DNA of 64,000 nucleotides, taken from positions 1 to 64,000 of the forward strand of contig DGIS01000010.1 in NCBI GenBank assembly GCA_002386525.1, given 5' to 3'. Below the pieces are notes generated by a model. The model was not told the DNA's origin. It made no database searches and worked only from the letters and a program-made list of their open reading frames with translations. The DNA is from Sphingobacterium sp. UBA4616. GTDB taxonomy: Bacteria; Bacteroidota; Bacteroidia; Sphingobacteriales; Sphingobacteriaceae. A program made the translations under genes and the position numbers. Below, one piece after another: positions 17,904 through 27,495 of this stretch. How positions within the stretch are numbered: the stretch's first letter is position 1; every line of letters begins with the position of its first letter.

Positions 17904-18635
17904 ATGCTAAAATTAGATCTACTTGTCATTGCTGTCCATCCGGATGATGCTGAACTAGGCGCTGGGGGTGTGATGGCAAAATATGTTGCTGAAGGAAAAA
18001 AAGTAGGAATTGTCGACTTGACTCAAGGTGAGCTTGGTACGCGCGGCACAGCAGAGACGCGATCTCAGGAGGCAAAAGATGCCGCAGAAATTTTAGGATT
18101 AACCATTAGAGAGAATCTTGGACTGAGAGATGGTTTTTTTGAAAATGCCGAAATGGAAAAAATGGCGGTTATAAAAGTTATCCGGAAATATCAGCCGGAA
18201 ATCGTCATTACAAACGCCATTACTGATCGCCACCCAGACCATGGAAGAGCTGGGCAAATGGTCAATGAAGCCTGTTTTCTCGCGGGCTTAAGGAGGGTGG
18301 AAACTCTCGACCAGGACAATCTTATTCAAGAAGCTTACCGCCCCCGATTGGTACTCCAATTTGTACAGGACTACTATATCAAACCTGATGTTGTCATTGA
18401 TATAACGGATTATTATCCTATTAAAGAAAAATCTGTACTCGCCTATAAAACTCAATTTTATACCGGAGAAAATGTGAACCCGGATGAACCGCAGACCTAT
18501 ATTTCCAATCCCGATTTCATGGAATCAACAGCTGCGAGGGCACGAGAATTTGGACGCTATATCCAGGCGAAATATGCCGAAGGATTTACATCAAAGAAAA
18601 TATTGGGTGTAGATGATCTTTTTCAGCTAAAATAA
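17904..18635 (+). CDS. bshB1: Bacillithiol biosynthesis deacetylase BshB1
   Basis: 243 residues, LmbE/PIG-L fold. Zinc-binding motif HPDDAELGAGG starts at residue 12, and a second motif ITDRHPDHGRAG is near 110. It removes acetyl from GlcNAc-malate, the second step of bacillithiol synthesis. DLTQGELGTRGTAETR is characteristic of the BshB1 branch. The gene stands alone with a terminator after it; the next genes are on the other strand. Confidence 0.93.
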   Translation: MLKLDLLVIAVHPDDAELGAGGVMAKYVAEGKKVGIVDLTQGELGTRGTAETRSQEAKDAAEILGLTIRENLGLRDGFFENAEMEKMAVIKVIRKYQPEIVITNAITDRHPDHGRAGQMVNEACFLAGLRRVETLDQDNLIQEAYRPRLVLQFVQDYYIKPDVVIDITDYYPIKEKSVLAYKTQFYTGENVNPDEPQTYISNPDFMESTAARAREFGRYIQAKYAEGFTSKKILGVDDLFQLK

Positions 18636-18670
18636 GGATTTATAGTTAAACTGATACTGTGGCAAAATAA

Positions 18671-18712
18671 GATGCGGGATCATTCATCTTTTAATTAGAA
18701 CGATCCCGCATC
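18671..18712. terminator. Bidirectional terminator between bshB1 and pst operon
   Basis: GATGCGGGATC (18671-18681) and GATCCCGCATC (18702-18712) form a perfect 11-bp stem with a 20-base loop. It lies between convergent genes. Confidence 0.65.
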
Positions 18713-18740
18713 ATTCATCCTGCTAATATATTCGCTACAC

Positions 18741-19550
18741 TCAGGAAATAAATCCTTTCACGTACTGTTTTGTAATTTCATTTTGCGGATTCAGTAAAAC
18801 CTGTTCTGTTGGCCCAAACTCAAGAACTTCACCGTCATAGACAAAAAGTATATAGTCTGATACCCGCCGCGCCTGCCGTAGGATGTGCGTCACCAACACG
18901 ATAGTATAATCTTTCTTCAGCTCGATGAGTAGTTCTTCAATTTTAGCAGTCGACAATGGATCCAAAGCAGATGTGGATTCATCCCCAAGGATAATTTCAG
19001 GTTCCACAGCTAATCCTCTCGCCAAACAGAGCCTTTGCTGCTGACCGATAGACAATCCGCTAGCGGAGTGACTTAAACGATCCTTTACTTCGTCCCATAA
19101 AGCAACATTACGCAATTGAGTTTCGACAATCTTATCCAGCTCTTTCTTACTTCGGGTACCATGTATTCGTGGACCATAGGCGACATTATCGTAAATGGAC
19201 ATTGGCAATGGATAAGGTTTCTGTGAAAGCAACCCCATCTTCTTCCTGATATGTGTTACTTCGGCATTCTTACCATAGATATCCTCGCCGTTAACCAGAA
19301 CGGAGCCTGTTATTTCAACCCCCTTAGTATCGTCTACCAACCTATTTAGTGTTTTTAAAAGCGTTGTTTTCCCACATCCCGATGGCCCAATAATGGAAGT
19401 TACACTATTGTTTGGCAATGCAAGGTTGATATTTTTCAGTATATGACGTCCGTCAATATACACGTTAAGATCCTTTATTTCAATATGCGGATCTATCAAG
19501 GGATTTACTATCGGCGATTCTTTTGTTTCGATTGAAGGATATGAGTGCAT
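18741..19550 (-). CDS. pstB: Phosphate ABC transporter ATP-binding protein
   Basis: 269 residues. Walker A GPSGCGKTTLLKTLNRL, Q-loop LLSQKPYPLPMSIYDNVAYGPR, signature LSIGQQQRLCLARGLA and Walker B IILGDESTSALDPLS are all present. It powers phosphate import through PstCA. The start overlaps the end of pstA by 43 bases, so the operon reads pstS-pstC-pstA-pstB leftwards. The N-terminal 25 residues before HIEIKDLNVY are extra and a later start is possible. No phoU follows. Confidence 0.95.
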   Translation of the reverse strand: MHSYPSIETKESPIVNPLIDPHIEIKDLNVYIDGRHILKNINLALPNNSVTSIIGPSGCGKTTLLKTLNRLVDDTKGVEITGSVLVNGEDIYGKNAEVTHIRKKMGLLSQKPYPLPMSIYDNVAYGPRIHGTRSKKELDKIVETQLRNVALWDEVKDRLSHSASGLSIGQQQRLCLARGLAVEPEIILGDESTSALDPLSTAKIEELLIELKKDYTIVLVTHILRQARRVSDYILFVYDGEVLEFGPTEQVLLNPQNEITKQYVKGFIS

Positions 19551-20359
19551 ACTACAATAATTAAGATAATGATTGTTAAAACTAAAGCTGAGGCATACGC
19601 CCGACCCTGTACCTCGGGGATAGGGCTACTTAACTGAAAAAATATAGATAAAGGTAATGTTGCCGCCGGCTCATCGATATATTTAGGGAGATTATCGCTA
19701 AAACCAGTAGTCAATAAAACTCCCGCCACGTCACCAATGGCACGACCAAAGGCTAGTAAAACAGCTGTAAGTAGGCCTGTACGAACACTTCTCAGCATCA
19801 CCTTAGCCAATTCCCAGCGGGTGGTACCCAATGAAAGGGTAACGTTTTTCAGGTCTTCTGGAATGGTCTTGATCAACTCGTCCACAGTACGTACCACAAT
19901 TGGAATAGTCAGTAGCGTTACTGTAATAATACCCCCCAATAGGGAAGCCCGAATACCCAAATAGACCATAATTCCGAAACCTACAGCACCATAGACAATC
20001 GAAGGAACGCCATACAATACATCGAACAATAATTTCGAAAACTGTGTTATTTTGGAGTTCGTTCCCAAATAGATATTCAGATATAACGAAATCGGAATCC
20101 CGATCAGCGCAGACAGCGCAGTTGAAACACCAGCCAAGTACAGCGAACCCAAGATCGCATTCAAAATACCACCTTCCTTTCCGATGTAAAACCCACCTTT
20201 AGGCAACTGACTGACCATTTCCCAATTGAGATAGGGAAGTCCCTTATACAATATCGTGCCGACTATAAAAAACAGCGAAGCTGTTACCGTTATACCCGAA
20301 AGATGCATAAAAACTTTCGCTACTTTTTCGCTCAGTAACCGTCTTCTGGTATTATCCAT
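19508..20359 (-). CDS. pstA: Phosphate ABC transporter permease PstA
   Basis: 283 residues with six hydrophobic segments. The permease coupling motif ELIKTIPEDLKNVTLSLGTTRWELAK is near residues 160-185, and VLYGVPSIVYG is typical of PstA. It pairs with PstC in the inner membrane. The start overlaps the pstC end by 8 bases, consistent with translational coupling. Confidence 0.94.
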   Translation of the reverse strand: MDNTRRRLLSEKVAKVFMHLSGITVTASLFFIVGTILYKGLPYLNWEMVSQLPKGGFYIGKEGGILNAILGSLYLAGVSTALSALIGIPISLYLNIYLGTNSKITQFSKLLFDVLYGVPSIVYGAVGFGIMVYLGIRASLLGGIITVTLLTIPIVVRTVDELIKTIPEDLKNVTLSLGTTRWELAKVMLRSVRTGLLTAVLLAFGRAIGDVAGVLLTTGFSDNLPKYIDEPAATLPLSIFFQLSSPIPEVQGRAYASALVLTIIILIIVVCTHILQSKQKNRR

Positions 20360-21248
20360 GCTGACCTCCTTCCAGTCGTCTTAATATGAGACGGGAACTT
20401 AAATTAAAAATAAATATGATCACAAATAAAAGCAGTGCTGAGAACATCAGAGCTGACTCATAAAGTGGGATTGACATCATCTCTCCGAAATTATTGGCAA
20501 TTAACGCAGGGATAGGATACCCCGCATCAAATATCGAAGTCGGCACCTTTGCAACATTTCCACAGACCATTAATACCGCTATCGTTTCACCAAAAGCTCT
20601 GGATGTAGACAAAACGATGGCAGCAACAATGCCCGGTCTAGCTTTTTTGAGTATAACGTGTTTGATGGTGTCCCATTTCGTTGCTCCCAAAGATAGTGAG
20701 GCAGCCTTCAGATCATAAGGAATGGTTTGAAGAACTTCCACCATAATGGAGATCATGATAGGGAAGATCATCACAGCCAATACAATGCCCCCAGCAAGCA
20801 CTGAATATCCAGAGGTCACAACACCAAAAACCGGTGCAATGTACAGCTGAATCAGCGGCACGATAAACAACACACCCCACACCCCATAAAGCACAGGTGG
20901 AATTGCAGCTAAGATATTGACCAATGGAAGCATCATGTTTTTCAACGCATCAGACGCATACTCTGTTAGGTACACAGCAGTTAATATGCACAACGGGATT
21001 GCAATTACTAGCGAGATCAAAGTAACAGCAAGCGTACCGGCTATAAATGGCAAAAAGCCAAAAGACCCTTTCATTGGTGACCACAGCTTACCCGCTAACA
21101 GCTGAAAAATATCACTGTATTTAAATAAAGGAATTGATTTGACCGTCAAACCAACCGCTATAATTACCACAACTGAGAGTGATATTAGCAACAGGAGTAA
21201 AGTGGTCCGCTTAACGAGGATATCTTTTACGAGACGAGTATTTAGCAT
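20352..21248 (-). CDS. pstC: Phosphate ABC transporter permease PstC
   Basis: 298 residues, six hydrophobic segments, with VEVLQTIPYDLKAASLSLGATKWDTIKHVI as the coupling loop. NILAAIPPVLYGVWG and STSRAFGETIAVLMVCGN are PstC signatures. Located one base after pstS, clearly co-transcribed. Confidence 0.94.
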   Translation of the reverse strand: MLNTRLVKDILVKRTTLLLLLISLSVVVIIAVGLTVKSIPLFKYSDIFQLLAGKLWSPMKGSFGFLPFIAGTLAVTLISLVIAIPLCILTAVYLTEYASDALKNMMLPLVNILAAIPPVLYGVWGVLFIVPLIQLYIAPVFGVVTSGYSVLAGGIVLAVMIFPIMISIMVEVLQTIPYDLKAASLSLGATKWDTIKHVILKKARPGIVAAIVLSTSRAFGETIAVLMVCGNVAKVPTSIFDAGYPIPALIANNFGEMMSIPLYESALMFSALLLFVIIFIFNLSSRLILRRLEGGQHG

Positions 21249-21249
21249 G

Positions 21250-22218
21250 CTATAACTTATTAAGTTCTTCTTTTACCAGTGTTTCATTTAGTGGAACATA
21301 ACCATTTTCAAGCAGCTGCGACTGTGCATTTTTCTGAAGCACAAAAGAAATAAACTCCTTCAAAAGAAGGGATTCGGTCTTGTTTCGCGTTACAAAGGTT
21401 AACTCCCTTGAAGGCGGAGCCGGATATTTGCCCGTGGCTACGGCCTCCGTTAATTCAGGTAGTGTACCATAAAACTGTTCATTTTCATCGATACGTCCAT
21501 TTTCATCAATATCTAAAGGAACAACAGCTATACGGTCAAAAACCTTGTTAGTTTTAAGATTGTAGACATAATTAATATTATTGAAACCGATACCATGTAT
21601 ATCGTCTTTAATCGCTTGAGCAATCCCAGGATCACCAAAAATTCCTATTCCTTGCAGATCCTCTTGCTTATTTCCCAAAAATTTAGCCCAGGTTTCAGCT
21701 GCCCCTGCAGCATCTGATCGTACATACACATGGATAGGATCCGCCGTAAAACGTGGATCAATTTCTTTCCACGTCTTGAACTTTTTATTCACAAAAATGT
21801 TCAACAGTTCTTCACGGCTCAAACCACGCCTCAAGATAGCAGGATAATTAGGGTTTGCTGGATTGATTGTACATATGACAGCATCTTTTGCCACAATAAT
21901 TGGAACAGCTCCTTTTTTTACTTCCTGCTCATGCAGATCTCTCGACACCATCCCAATATCAACCATTCCAGTAAGGACATCGGCAATGCCCTTGCCGGCG
22001 CCACCGGCAGAAATATTAAATCGAACATTCGGATGTATTTTTTTAAAATCTTCGCTCCATACTACAGCCAAGGGATATAGCGCAAAAGCCCCTGATAGCG
22101 AAATATTACCTTCAAAACCATGCTCTCTCGTATATCCATTCTTCACTTCAGGCGCACAGGAAGTCAATTTCAATATGATTAAAACGCTTAAAACAAGTAC
22201 AATAAAACACTTTCTCAT
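21250..22218 (-). CDS. pstS: Phosphate-binding lipoprotein PstS
   Basis: 322 residues. The signal peptide ends with ILKLTSCAPE, so it is a lipoprotein. The periplasmic binding fold includes ISLSGAFALYPLAVVWSEDF, FNISAGGAGKGIADVLTGMVDIGMVSR and VRSDAAGAAETWAKFLG, the phosphate-contacting loops of PstS. It heads the pst operon and is transcribed divergently from the sulfite reductase gene. Confidence 0.92.
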   Translation of the reverse strand: MRKCFIVLVLSVLIILKLTSCAPEVKNGYTREHGFEGNISLSGAFALYPLAVVWSEDFKKIHPNVRFNISAGGAGKGIADVLTGMVDIGMVSRDLHEQEVKKGAVPIIVAKDAVICTINPANPNYPAILRRGLSREELLNIFVNKKFKTWKEIDPRFTADPIHVYVRSDAAGAAETWAKFLGNKQEDLQGIGIFGDPGIAQAIKDDIHGIGFNNINYVYNLKTNKVFDRIAVVPLDIDENGRIDENEQFYGTLPELTEAVATGKYPAPPSRELTFVTRNKTESLLLKEFISFVLQKNAQSQLLENGYVPLNETLVKEELNKL

Positions 22219-22265
22219 CGTTACACCTAATAGTCTACAGGTTTTGTATATTAAATTTTATAGGG

Positions 22266-22273
22266 CAAATATA
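22266..22273 (-). promoter_or_regulatory. Candidate -7 box for pst operon
   Basis: Minus strand reads TATATTTG, matching the Bacteroidota TAnnTTTG -7 element, about 48 bases upstream of pstS. No convincing TTTG -33 box is spaced correctly, so this is tentative. Confidence 0.35.
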
Positions 22274-22315
22274 TATTAATTTGGTAGATATTATAGAATA
22301 TTAAAAAAATATTTT

Positions 22316-22323
22316 TACATTTG
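22316..22323 (+). promoter_or_regulatory. Candidate -7 box for sulfate assimilation operon
   Basis: TACATTTG fits TAnnTTTG and lies 43 bases before the start of the sulfite reductase gene. The -33 element is not obvious, perhaps because the promoter needs an activator. Confidence 0.38.
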
Positions 22324-22366
22324 ACATCGAGAAAAGAATACCAAATCAATAGATTTTATTAGTTTT

Positions 22367-24472
22367 ATGCAAAGCTTTCGTACAGAATTAGAAAACCCAG
22401 TCGTGGAAAAGGAGATTATCGAACTTGAGAAAAAAATTCGATTGTTCCACGAAGGCAAGATAGCAGACGAGAAATTTAGATCGTTGCGTTTAGCTCGGGG
22501 GGTATATGGACAACGACAACCTGGAGTACAAATGGTTCGTATAAAACTCCCATTTGGAAAAGTTACGTTCAAGCAATTGCTTAAAATTGCAGCAATATCA
22601 GATGAATATGCAAGCAGCAATTTGCACCTTACAACACGCCAAGATATACAGATACATTATGTAAGTCTAGATCGCACTCCCGAGCTTTGGGCAAAGTTAG
22701 CTGAAGATGACATAACATTACGGGAAGCATGTGGAAATACCGTGCGCAATGTCACGGCTTCGCCAAGTTCGGGCATCGATCCTAAAGAACCTTTTGATGT
22801 TTCACCGTATGCTCAGGCAACTTTTGAATATTTTTTGCGCAATCCCGTATGTGCGGAAATGGGCCGGAAATTCAAAATGTCATTTTCTGCGAGTGATGAA
22901 GATAGCGCGTTTTCCTATATTCATGACCTTGGTTTTATTCCAAAATTAAAATTTGTTGATGGTGTTGAAACACGTGGTTTCAAAGTGCTGTTGGGGGGCG
23001 GACTGGGTTCTCAGCCTTTCTTGGCATCCATGACAAATGAATTCCTACCGGAAGATGAACTTATCCCTTATATAGAAGCCACGCTTCGTGTCTTTGATCG
23101 TTATGGCGAAAGAAATAACCGTAATAAAGCCCGTTTCAAATACCTTATTCAGAAATTGGGCTTAGAAGAAGTGCTCAATTTAATTGAAGCTGAAAAAATT
23201 GCAACAAAGGTAAAAACCTACCCAATCGACCGAAATAAGATTGAGCAACCTGCAGCACCAAATGACGAGCAATTGTCATGCCTCGACCTGGATAGTGATC
23301 TAAATTATCAGGTTTGGAAAAACACCAATACCTTCGAACAGAAACAGAAAGGATACTACGGGGTGTATGTCCGCGTTTCCACTGGCGACATTGGTACGGA
23401 TAAAGCCAGGGCATTCGTCGAGGGACTTAAAGATTTAATTGCAGACGATATCCGCATCACACAAAACCAAAGCTTATTATTAAAATATGCGACGGCAAAA
23501 TCCCTACCTCATATCTATCAATTGCTTCAATCCTTAGATCTTGCCCAGGCAGGTTACGACAGTACAGCAGACGTAACGACATGTCCAGGTACCGATACCT
23601 GTAACCTTGGTATCTCGAATAGTACGGAAATGGCACGTGTGATCGAGTCCTACATTGCAGAGTTTCATCAGGATTTCGTCTTTAATCGGGATCTAAAAAT
23701 AAAGATTTCAGGCTGTATGAATTCCTGCGGACAACATGGTCTAGCGCATATTGGGTTCCATGGGAGTTCGGTAAAGGCGGAAGGTAAGGTGGTACCGGCT
23801 GCACAGGTGATGCTAGGAGGCGGCACCATCGGTAATGGTGAAGGTCGAGTTGCCGAACGTATCATAAAAGTACCCACTAAGCGCGTATTACATGTAGTTG
23901 AGTGGGTGCTAAATGATTACAAGAAAAATGCGGATGAAAACGAAAACTTTCACGCCTATTATGACAGACAAGGCAAAAATTACTTCTACAATCTCCTGAA
24001 ACCGCTATCGGATCTTACCAACCTAGCTGCAGATGAATTTGTAGACTGGGGCCACGAAGAAACGTTCCAGACGGCTATCGGTGTAGGGGAGTGTGCGGGG
24101 GTCGTCATTGATTTGGTTGCTACCTTAATTTATGAGGCTGAAGAGAAATTGCAATGGGCAAATGAAACATTTAAAGAGTCAAAATTCTCTGATGCGATTT
24201 ACCACGCTTACAACGCCTTTGTACAGGCTGCTAAGGCGCTATTGTTGGATAAAGGAATCAGTGCCAGTACCCAAAACACGGTCATCAACGAATTCCAAAT
24301 TCACTTTGTGGAAACAGGCGAATACAGTTTCGATAAAACTTTTCCAGAATTGGTATTACAGATCAGTAAAAATGAACCAAGCGACCACTTTGCAACAGGA
24401 TACCTAAAAGAAGCTACAAAGTTTATCAATGAGGTTTATCAACGTAAAAATTTAACACCGATACTGGTATAG
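22367..24472 (+). CDS. Siroheme sulfite reductase with C-terminal HEPN domain
   Basis: 701 residues. Residues 1 to about 560 are a ferredoxin-type nitrite/sulfite reductase: two repeats with LHLTTRQDIQIHYV and DIRITQNQSLLLK, and the siroheme/[4Fe-4S] ligands Cys406 and Cys412 (TCPGTDTCNLG), Cys450 and Cys454 (GCMNSCGQHG). After GVGECAGVVIDL, residues about 590-690 are an all-helical HEPN-like domain (EEKLQWANETFKESKFSDAIYHAYNAFVQAAKALLL). It reduces sulfite to sulfide with six electrons. The following siroheme and APS-reductase genes place it in sulfate assimilation. No partner reductase flavoprotein is in the cluster. Confidence 0.88.
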   Translation: MQSFRTELENPVVEKEIIELEKKIRLFHEGKIADEKFRSLRLARGVYGQRQPGVQMVRIKLPFGKVTFKQLLKIAAISDEYASSNLHLTTRQDIQIHYVSLDRTPELWAKLAEDDITLREACGNTVRNVTASPSSGIDPKEPFDVSPYAQATFEYFLRNPVCAEMGRKFKMSFSASDEDSAFSYIHDLGFIPKLKFVDGVETRGFKVLLGGGLGSQPFLASMTNEFLPEDELIPYIEATLRVFDRYGERNNRNKARFKYLIQKLGLEEVLNLIEAEKIATKVKTYPIDRNKIEQPAAPNDEQLSCLDLDSDLNYQVWKNTNTFEQKQKGYYGVYVRVSTGDIGTDKARAFVEGLKDLIADDIRITQNQSLLLKYATAKSLPHIYQLLQSLDLAQAGYDSTADVTTCPGTDTCNLGISNSTEMARVIESYIAEFHQDFVFNRDLKIKISGCMNSCGQHGLAHIGFHGSSVKAEGKVVPAAQVMLGGGTIGNGEGRVAERIIKVPTKRVLHVVEWVLNDYKKNADENENFHAYYDRQGKNYFYNLLKPLSDLTNLAADEFVDWGHEETFQTAIGVGECAGVVIDLVATLIYEAEEKLQWANETFKESKFSDAIYHAYNAFVQAAKALLLDKGISASTQNTVINEFQIHFVETGEYSFDKTFPELVLQISKNEPSDHFATGYLKEATKFINEVYQRKNLTPILV

Positions 24473-24484
24473 GGAGGGAATAGA

Positions 24485-25243
24485 ATGTCAATAAAAGCAA
24501 AAGTAACTTTAGTGGGAGCTGGACCAGGCGATCCGGAATTGATCAGCCTGAAAGGAATCAAAGCCATACAAAAAGCTGATGTCATCTTATATGATGCGTT
24601 GGTAAATGATGAATTGCTGGACTATGCACAAACAGCATGTATCAAAATATATGTTGGAAAACGTGCTGAACAACTATCAACCTCGCAGGATGAAATAAAT
24701 CGTCTGTTGGTAGATTATGCGTTAAATTATGGGCATGTTGTCCGCTTAAAAGGTGGCGATCCCTTTGTTTTCGGTCGTGGCGGGGAAGAAATTGACTATG
24801 TCCAGCAATTTGGTATTGAAACAGCAGTGGTCCCCGGGATCTCATCTGCCATTGGACTAACTGGATTGCAGCAACTTCCGCTGACTTACCGTGGAATTAG
24901 TGAAAGCTTCTGGGTCATAACGGGCTCAAAGTCAGATGGCTCATTGTCATCGGATCTTTATTTGGCCGCGGAATCCAAAGCTACGGTAGTCATTTTGATG
25001 GGGTATGGTAAACTGGCTGAAATCGTAGCCATTTACCGCGAAAGAAATCTACATAACTTACCTATCGCACTGATTCAAAACGGTTCGTTACCGAATGAAA
25101 AGGTTGTACTTGGCACGATAGACAATATTCTTGACGAATCGGTAGAGAAAAGAGTAGGAGTTCCTGCCATCATCGTAATCGGTGATGTTGTCGCTAAACA
25201 CCGTTCATTTCATGAAATTAAAGAAAAAGCATTAGCATTGTAG
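24485..25243 (+). CDS. cobA: Uroporphyrinogen-III C-methyltransferase
   Basis: 252 residues. It methylates uroporphyrinogen III with SAM to give precorrin-2 for siroheme. Motifs: VGAGPGDPELISLKG at the N-terminus, VRLKGGDPFVFGRGGEE, VVPGISSAIG and LTYRGIS. It starts 12 bases after the sulfite reductase, whose cofactor it helps make. It is a stand-alone methyltransferase, not the fused CysG type. Confidence 0.94.
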   Translation: MSIKAKVTLVGAGPGDPELISLKGIKAIQKADVILYDALVNDELLDYAQTACIKIYVGKRAEQLSTSQDEINRLLVDYALNYGHVVRLKGGDPFVFGRGGEEIDYVQQFGIETAVVPGISSAIGLTGLQQLPLTYRGISESFWVITGSKSDGSLSSDLYLAAESKATVVILMGYGKLAEIVAIYRERNLHNLPIALIQNGSLPNEKVVLGTIDNILDESVEKRVGVPAIIVIGDVVAKHRSFHEIKEKALAL

Positions 25244-25245
25244 TC

Positions 25246-25824
25246 ATGAACCAACTCTTTCCCATATTCGTTAAACTTAATCAGATCCACACCCTGCTTG
25301 TCGGGGGAGGGAAAGTTGCACTGGAGAAATTTGAAGCTTTGGCATCCAATGACAAAACATTGAATCTGACCATTGTAGCTATGGAAATTATCCCAGAATT
25401 TGCGGAGTTATTAAAAAAGTATCCGCAGATTGATCTACACGTCCGCCCGTTCGCCTCAGATGATATGATGAACAAACAGCTGGTCATTGCAGCAACCAAC
25501 AATATGGAACTCAATGATCAACTCCGCAGTTTAACATCCGAACAGCATATATTGTTCAATGCAGCAGACAAACCTGAATTGTGTGATTTCTATCTCGGAT
25601 CTATTGTAAAAAAAGGAAATCTGAAAATCGCCATTTCCACAAACGGGAAGTCACCAACGATAGCTAAGCGCCTGAAAGAGTTGCTAAATGACCTGTTACC
25701 GGAGGAAATAGACGAAACATTGTCACTCATGAGCACTTATCGGGATCAGCTCAAAGGGGACTTCGAATTTAAAGTAAAGAAGTTGAACGAGCATACAAAA
25801 GATATATTACGCCATGAACGTTAA
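25246..25824 (+). CDS. Precorrin-2 dehydrogenase / siroheme synthase N-terminal type
   Basis: 192 residues, Met8/CysG-N fold. An NAD-binding start LLVGGGKVALEKFEAL is followed by VIAATNNMELNDQL, NAADKPELCDFYLGSIVKKGNLKIAISTNGKSPTIAKRLKE. It oxidises precorrin-2 to sirohydrochlorin and probably inserts iron. Its 3' end overlaps the APS reductase gene by 11 bases, so translation is likely coupled. Confidence 0.9.
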   Translation: MNQLFPIFVKLNQIHTLLVGGGKVALEKFEALASNDKTLNLTIVAMEIIPEFAELLKKYPQIDLHVRPFASDDMMNKQLVIAATNNMELNDQLRSLTSEQHILFNAADKPELCDFYLGSIVKKGNLKIAISTNGKSPTIAKRLKELLNDLLPEEIDETLSLMSTYRDQLKGDFEFKVKKLNEHTKDILRHER

Positions 25825-26515
25825 GGAACTTAAAGAAATTATTGGAGATAAAAAAGGAGTGGAGCTCCTGCAGACCGTGACTTCGTTGTTTCCTAATGAA
25901 GTCATTTTCTCAACCTCGTTCGGTATAGAAGATCAGATCATCACGGAATGGATCGGTAAAAATAATCTGGATATTCAACTATTCACATTGGATACCGGCC
26001 GACTGTTTAAGGAAACCTATTCGTTATGGAGCCGTACACTGGAGCGTTATCCATTGCAGATTAAAACGTACAGTCCTAATAACACGTTATTGGAAGATTT
26101 TATCAGCAAGAAGGGGCCAAATTCATTTTATGAATCGGTAGAAAACCGCAAAGAGTGTTGTAGAATCAGAAAAATTGAGCCGCTGCAACGTGCAATCAGC
26201 GGAAAGAAAGTTTGGATAACAGGGATACGTTCGGACCAGTCTACCAATAGACATGACATGGACTTTATCGAATACGATGAGGTAAACCAAATTATCAAAA
26301 TACATCCTTTGTTTGACTGGACTTTTGAAGAGGTAAAAAAGTACTGTAAGGAACACTATATCCCATACAATGTATTACACGACAAAGGTTTTCCGAGTAT
26401 TGGTTGTCAGCCCTGTACCCGAGCGATACAAGAGGGAGAAGATTTCCGTGCCGGCCGATGGTGGTGGGAAGATCAAAGTAAAAAAGAATGCGGTTTGCAC
26501 GCTGTTAAATCTTAA
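25814..26515 (+). CDS. cysH: Adenylyl-sulfate (APS) reductase, CysH family
   Basis: 233 residues. It reduces activated sulfate to sulfite with thioredoxin. The PAPS/APS reductase fold shows STSFGIEDQIIT and TLDTGRLFKETY, with the catalytic ECGLH near the C-terminus. Cysteines 115-116 (ECCRIRK) and 198/201 (GCQPCTR) form the [4Fe-4S] ligand set typical of the assimilatory APS-using branch rather than the PAPS-specific E. coli enzyme. That fits the absence of an APS kinase gene in this cluster. Confidence 0.92.
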   Translation: MNVKELKEIIGDKKGVELLQTVTSLFPNEVIFSTSFGIEDQIITEWIGKNNLDIQLFTLDTGRLFKETYSLWSRTLERYPLQIKTYSPNNTLLEDFISKKGPNSFYESVENRKECCRIRKIEPLQRAISGKKVWITGIRSDQSTNRHDMDFIEYDEVNQIIKIHPLFDWTFEEVKKYCKEHYIPYNVLHDKGFPSIGCQPCTRAIQEGEDFRAGRWWWEDQSKKECGLHAVKS

Positions 26516-26569
26516 CAAAACTACAGTTAAACCCAAATTCATTAATTTAAATTTTATTATTTTCAGAGA

Positions 26570-27460
26570 ATGGACTATTTAGATCATTTAGAAGCGGAAG
26601 CAATATATATATTAAGGGAGGTAGCTGGCCAATTTGAAAAGCCTGCACTCTTATTTTCGGGTGGTAAAGACTCGATTACGCTTGTCCACCTAGCAAAAAA
26701 AGCGTTCAGACCAGGTAAATTTCCATTTCCATTGGTTCATATCGACACAGGGCACAATTTTCCCGAAACCATTACTTTCAGAGATTCATTGATTGAAGAT
26801 ATCGGGGAGAAGCTCATTGTCGGCTATGTTCAGGATAGTATAGACCAAGGAAAAGTGGTTGAGCAGAAAGGTAAAAATGCAAGCCGTAACGCTTTGCAGA
26901 CTGTAACGTTACTCGATACGATTTCGAAGCATGGTTTTGATGCTTGCATCGGAGGGGCACGTAGAGATGAAGAGAAAGCGCGTGCTAAAGAACGTATCTT
27001 TTCTGTACGGGACGAGTTTGGCCAGTGGGATCCCAAAAGACAGCGACCCGAACTATGGAGCATTTTCAACGGCAAGATAAACAAAGGTGAAAATGTACGT
27101 GTTTTCCCCATTTCCAACTGGACCGAATTGGATGTTTGGAATTATATTAAGCGTGAGCAAATAGCCTTGCCATCTATCTATTTCAGTCATGAGCGGGAAG
27201 TCATTACGCGCAATGGACAGTTGATGGCAGCGGCTCCATTTCTCAATATTGACGCCGATGACATTATTCAGCGGAAATCTGTACGTTTCAGAACGGTTGG
27301 CGACATGACCTGTACTGCTGCAGTGGATTCAACGGCTACAGAACTGGACGATATTATCGCTGAGATCAAAGCATCAACCGTGAGTGAACGTGGAGCCCGT
27401 ATGGATGATAAAGTATCTGAAGCTGCTATGGAAGAGCGTAAAAAACAAGGATACTTTTAA
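26570..27460 (+). CDS. cysD: Sulfate adenylyltransferase subunit 2
   Basis: 296 residues. It adenylates sulfate with ATP, driven by CysN GTPase. PP-loop motif ALLFSGGKDSITLVHLA is near residue 25, followed by HIDTGHNFPETI, GGARRDEEKARAKER and FPISNWTELDVWNYI. The length matches CysD. It lies 54 bases after cysH and 35 before cysN. Confidence 0.96.
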   Translation: MDYLDHLEAEAIYILREVAGQFEKPALLFSGGKDSITLVHLAKKAFRPGKFPFPLVHIDTGHNFPETITFRDSLIEDIGEKLIVGYVQDSIDQGKVVEQKGKNASRNALQTVTLLDTISKHGFDACIGGARRDEEKARAKERIFSVRDEFGQWDPKRQRPELWSIFNGKINKGENVRVFPISNWTELDVWNYIKREQIALPSIYFSHEREVITRNGQLMAAAPFLNIDADDIIQRKSVRFRTVGDMTCTAAVDSTATELDDIIAEIKASTVSERGARMDDKVSEAAMEERKKQGYF

Positions 27461-27495
27461 CCCTATTTCAAATCAAATACCTGAGATTGACAACA

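Noticed and set aside
18741..22218. A phoU gene within the pst operon
   Set aside because: The operon ends with pstB, followed by a terminator; no PhoU-like frame lies in the window.
22367..24472. Assimilatory nitrite reductase instead of sulfite reductase
   Set aside because: The siroheme fold suits both, but the gene heads a run of sulfate-activation and APS-reductase genes and there are no nitrate genes, so sulfite is preferred.
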